8,200 nt of DNA from an uncultured Anaerolineaceae bacterium (GTDB lineage: Bacteria > Chloroflexota > Anaerolineae > Anaerolineales > Anaerolineaceae): NCBI GenBank assembly GCA_937894825.1, contig CALCQT010000243.1, forward strand, positions 1 through 8,200, written 5' to 3'. Of the stretch, positions 6,055-8,200 are shown piece by piece. Each line of letters begins with the position of its first letter. Within the stretch, counting starts at the first letter, position 1. The notes under the pieces were generated by a model. The model saw only the letters and a list, made by a program, of their open reading frames with translations, was not told the DNA's origin and made no database searches. The position numbers and the translations under genes were made by a program.

Positions 6055-6618
6055 TTAAATTTTTCCTACCAGATCAAGGCTCGGTTTGAGCGTCTTTTCG
6101 CCAGGTTTCCATTTGGCGGGGCAAACCTCGTCGCCATGCTCGTTGACAAATTGAGCCGCCTGTACTTTCCGCAGCAATTCGGAAGCCTCCCGGCCAATGC
6201 TGTTCGCGTTCACTTCATAGGAAACGATCTTTGCTTCCGGGTCAATCACAAAGCTGCCTCTTAAAGCCATACCGTCTTCTTCAATATAGACGTCAAAATC
6301 CTTGGTGATTTTTCCGGTTGGATCCGCGATCATCGGATATTCAATCTTTTTGATCGTGTCAGACGCATCATGCCAGGCCTTATGCACAAAGTGGGAATCG
6401 GTTGAAACCGAATACACTTCACAGCCGATCGATTTAAATTCAGCGTAATGGTCAGCCAAATCACCGAGTTCGGTCGGGCAGACAAAAGTGAAATCCGCCG
6501 GATAAAACACAAATACGGACCATTTTCCGAGCAAATCGGCTTTGGTTACTTCTTTAAAAGCACCTTTATGAAATGCCTGTGCTTTGAATTCACTGACTTC
6601 TTTTCCAATAAGTGACAT
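6055..6618 (-). CDS. ahpC: Peroxiredoxin AhpC (typical 2-Cys)
   Basis: 187 residues, the same length as E. coli AhpC. It reduces hydrogen peroxide, organic hydroperoxides and peroxynitrite in the cytoplasm. The peroxidatic cysteine is C47 in [10 protein letters not shown] (42-51), with T44 and R120 as the expected active-site partners. The resolving cysteine is C166 in [10 protein letters not shown] (164-173). The C-terminal tail SLDLVGKI is typical of the AhpC/Prx1 group that uses an AhpF-type reductase. C66 is an extra cysteine without assigned role. The ATG at 6618-6616 is chosen because GGAGG lies a few bases upstream (minus strand, about 6629-6625); an in-frame extension of 35 residues upstream is unlike the family and overlaps perR. 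It is the second gene of the operon, 35 bases after perR. Confidence 0.96.
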   Translation of the reverse strand: MSLIGKEVSEFKAQAFHKGAFKEVTKADLLGKWSVFVFYPADFTFVCPTELGDLADHYAEFKSIGCEVYSVSTDSHFVHKAWHDASDTIKKIEYPMIADPTGKITKDFDVYIEEDGMALRGSFVIDPEAKIVSYEVNANSIGREASELLRKVQAAQFVNEHGDEVCPAKWKPGEKTLKPSLDLVGKI

Positions 6619-6653
6619 TTTTTTCCTCCGTGAAAAAAATTGAACAGTTGATT

Positions 6654-7097
6654 TTAGCTGGATTTTGCGTAAGAATGGCCAGCTGTTTGAGGGAACTCCT
6701 GATTTTTTGCGGCTGCCCTGCAATCAGCACAGACGCCATAAAAGGCTAATTCGCGACCGCTAACTTCAACATCCGTCGTCGTGGATACATATTCGTCCAG
6801 CTGCGATAGCAGGTCCCCGGGTAAACCATGTTCCACATCCAAAACACGACCGCAATGCGTACAGAAGACATGCGAATGGTCGTGCGTGTTCGGATCAAAG
6901 CGGTCTGACGCCGATTGGAAGGTAAGGCGCAGAATTTCACCGGCCTCAGCCAACACATTCAGGTTCCGATAGACGGTACCAAGGCTAATCTGAGGATATG
7001 TCATACGAACTCTTTCATAGATTTCTGGCGCGCTGGGATGATCCAACTGTCTTAGCGCATTTAGAATCATGTCACGTTGCATACTATATCGTTTCAT
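6654..7097 (-). CDS. perR: Peroxide-sensing Fur-family repressor PerR
   Basis: 147-residue winged-helix repressor of the Fur family. The DNA-binding domain covers about 1-62, with recognition region [17 protein letters not shown] (37-53). Every regulatory-metal ligand of B. subtilis PerR has a counterpart at a constant offset of 17: H20 (H37), D68 (D85), H74 (H91), H76 (H93) and D87 (D104). PerR works by iron-catalysed oxidation of histidines in this site. The structural zinc site is C79-x2-C82 and C123-x2-C126. The N-terminus is shorter than in B. subtilis PerR, and the tail after C126 (about 21 residues) is longer than I expect. The ATG at 7097-7095 follows AGGAG (about 7106-7102). It is first in the operon with ahpC and its reductase. 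A PerR-box-like repeat overlaps its promoter, implying autoregulation. Confidence 0.92.
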   Translation of the reverse strand: MKRYSMQRDMILNALRQLDHPSAPEIYERVRMTYPQISLGTVYRNLNVLAEAGEILRLTFQSASDRFDPNTHDHSHVFCTHCGRVLDVEHGLPGDLLSQLDEYVSTTTDVEVSGRELAFYGVCADCRAAAKNQEFPQTAGHSYAKSS

Positions 7098-7116
7098 ATT
7101 AGCTCCTGGTAATAAT

Positions 7117-7129
7117 AATAGTTACTATT
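7117..7129. promoter_or_regulatory. PerR-box-like operator
   Basis: AATAGT-T-ACTATT is a perfect 6-1-6 inverted repeat in the same register as the known 7-1-7 PerR box (TTATAAT-N-ATTATAA), with a G/C pair at one symmetrical position. It lies 3 bases downstream of the perR -10 element, across the expected transcription start. That is a suitable place for repression by the operon's own first product. Binding is inferred. Confidence 0.7.
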
Positions 7130-7132
7130 TCA

Positions 7133-7160
7133 AGTATAAGCGGATGCTGTTTTTTGTCAA
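7133..7160 (-). promoter_or_regulatory. Promoter of the perR-ahpC-reductase operon
   Basis: On the minus strand a perfect -35 TTGACA (7160-7155), a 16-base spacer and -10 TATACT (7138-7133) make a strong housekeeping promoter. Transcription should start near 7126, within the PerR-box-like repeat, giving a leader of about 30 bases to the perR ATG. Confidence 0.8.
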
Positions 7161-7185
7161 TAAAGAAATGGTCTTTCCTTATTGA

Positions 7186-7541
7186 AGTGGATAACGCACA
7201 AACAGAATCCTTATGGAGGAAAACCAGTCAATACAATTGGCTGTTGCGCTATGCGCACCTTCAATGATATCAGATGAGCTGAATCATGCATAGGCTTATA
7301 AAAGATTTTTTGCTATTTATGATAATTTTATAATGATATTTTTCTTTTTCTTACAAATTAGTTGACAGTTTTTTCATTTCACGTATTTCAATAAATTTTA
7401 AAAACGATTCTTATCGTCCATCAAATACATAAAATACGCAGAACCGGGCAGCACGATCAAAAATCCGAGTAAAATAGACTACACAAAAACAGAGTCAATT
7501 TCAAACAAAAATTCTGACAGTTCTGGTCAGGGGGTTCTGAT
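7186..7541. other. AT-rich intergenic spacer upstream of the threonine aldolase gene
   Basis: I see no gene in these 356 bases. They hold a short GC-rich palindrome TGCGC-TAT-GCGCA (7245-7257), a TATAAT (7329-7334) without a matching -35, a perfect TTGACA (7362-7367) with only a weak -10 (TATTTC, 7384-7389), and a small palindrome ACGAT-TCTT-ATCGT (7404-7417). The distance from the TTGACA to the aldolase start (about 175 bases) would allow a leader of about 145 bases. No riboswitch class was recognised. Confidence 0.5.
7362..7389 (+). promoter_or_regulatory. Weak candidate promoter for the threonine aldolase gene
   Basis: TTGACA (7362-7367) is followed after 16 bases by TATTTC (7384-7389), a poor -10. 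It is the best -35 match in the spacer on this strand. The true promoter may lie elsewhere, for example at TAAAAT (7470-7475), which lacks a -35. Confidence 0.25.
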
Positions 7542-8200
7542 ATGATCCGTTTCAGCAATGATTACAGTGAAGGCGCGCATCCTAAAATCCTTGAAAAACT
7601 TATTCGCACCAATGAAGAACAAACGCCCGGATACAGCGAAGACGATTATTGCCGGCAGGCTGCCAATCTGATCAGGAAACAATGCCGGAGTGAAAACGCG
7701 GCGGTTCACTTCATTCCCGGCGGAACACAAACCAACCTGATTGTCATCTCCGCCGCCCTGCGTCCGCACCAATGTGTCATTTCCGCGGCCAGTGGTCACA
7801 TTAACATCCATGAAACGGGCGCCATCGAAGCGACAGGCCACAAAGTCCTGGCACTGCCGCACAATGACGGGAAAATCAACGCCGATCAGATTGAGCATAC
7901 CTGGCTCAGTCATATCCATGACGAAAGTTTTGAGCATATCGCCCAGCCCAAAATGGTTTATATCTCCAATCCCACCGAATATGGGACGATTTACTCCAGG
8001 AAAGAACTCGCTGAAATCAGCCGGATCTGCCGAAAATATGGACTATATCTGTATCTGGATGGCGCGCGGCTGGGTTATGGGCTCTGCGCACCCGGAAATG
8101 ATCTGGACCTGCCCTCTATCGCGGAATGCTGCGATGTTTTTTACATTGGCGGGACAAAAATCGGAGCTGAGAGAATATCTAGAGGCCTTTGTGATAGCCA
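7542..8200 (+). CDS. ltaE: Low-specificity L-threonine aldolase (3' end missing)
   Basis: The first 219 codons of a cytoplasmic PLP enzyme of fold type I (beta-eliminating lyase family). It splits L-threonine or L-allo-threonine into glycine and acetaldehyde. Family marks: FSNDYSEGAHPKIL near the start (4-17), H86 in SGHINIHETGAIEA, the cofactor ring-stacking position; D173 and R176 in LDGARLGYGL; and the Schiff-base lysine K206 in YIGGTK. The ATG is preceded by a G-rich ribosome site (GGGGG, about 7530-7534). After GGTKIGA (ending 8168) the expected short segment and E-A-[LF]-V-I are not in frame. They appear in the +1 frame from 8182 (EAFVIA), so the gene is either frameshifted or misread here. 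The family assignment is firm; intactness is uncertain. Confidence 0.88.
   Translation, partial: MIRFSNDYSEGAHPKILEKLIRTNEEQTPGYSEDDYCRQAANLIRKQCRSENAAVHFIPGGTQTNLIVISAALRPHQCVISAASGHINIHETGAIEATGHKVLALPHNDGKINADQIEHTWLSHIHDESFEHIAQPKMVYISNPTEYGTIYSRKELAEISRICRKYGLYLYLDGARLGYGLCAPGNDLDLPSIAECCDVFYIGGTKIGAERISRGLCDS

Noticed and set aside
6619..6723. 35-codon upstream in-frame extension of ahpC
   Set aside because: It overlaps the end of perR and has no family similarity, while the ATG at 6618 has a strong ribosome site and gives the canonical 187 residues.
7213..7293. 26-codon ORF in the perR-aldolase spacer
   Set aside because: Its upstream sequence is not a ribosome site (the GGAGG lies inside the ORF), and the peptide shows no recognisable feature.
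7318..7334. AT-rich TTATGATAA...TTATAAT stretch as a second PerR or Fur box
   Set aside because: Only the outer bases are symmetrical. The inner half-sites do not match each other, and such strings are common in AT-rich spacers.

Overview
This is a bacterial chromosomal segment carrying six housekeeping or stress genes, one of them cut by the right edge, plus the first codons of a seventh gene leaving at the left edge. A tRNA-sensing T-box leader, consensus TTGACA/TATAAT-type promoters, purine-rich Shine-Dalgarno sites and a PerR-type peroxide regulator suggest a Gram-positive-type bacterium. Bacillota or an anaerobic Chloroflexota lineage such as Anaerolineae fit best, but this assignment is an inference and weak at genus level. 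Coding regions have balanced base composition and intergenic regions are clearly AT-rich. I see no transposase, integrase, CRISPR array, tRNA or rRNA.

Layout. 1-29 (-): probable first codons of a gene running off the left edge. 30-444: a divergent, AT-rich promoter region unusually dense in short perfect inverted repeats. 445-1002 (+): NADPH-dependent FMN reductase-like flavoprotein, followed by an intrinsic terminator. 1191-1553 (+): DUF4180 protein. 1561-1609: an 18-bp perfect hairpin serving as bidirectional terminator between convergent genes. 1627-3906 (-): metE, cobalamin-independent methionine synthase, preceded by a methionine T-box leader (about 3926-4227) and a strong promoter. 4275-4408: end of the next operon, with two hairpins. 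4409-7097 (-): a three-gene peroxide-defence operon in the order perR - ahpC - AhpF-like reductase, with a promoter overlapped by a PerR-box-like repeat. 7186-7541: largely empty AT-rich spacer. 7542-8200 (+): low-specificity L-threonine aldolase, 5' part only, with an apparent reading-frame break in its last 30 bases.

How the parts work together. PerR probably represses its own operon until iron-catalysed oxidation by peroxide releases it. AhpC then reduces peroxides and is recycled by the flavoprotein reductase, whose C-terminal AhpF-NTD-like module carries the dithiol that would pass electrons to AhpC. MetE makes methionine without B12 and is controlled by the charging state of tRNA-Met through a leader whose specifier codon (AUG), T-box bulge and competing terminator can all be read here. 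I found no strong candidate for an undescribed system. The best leads are the AhpF-type domain order, the repeat-dense leader with an orphan Shine-Dalgarno at 140-420, and the frame break at the right end.
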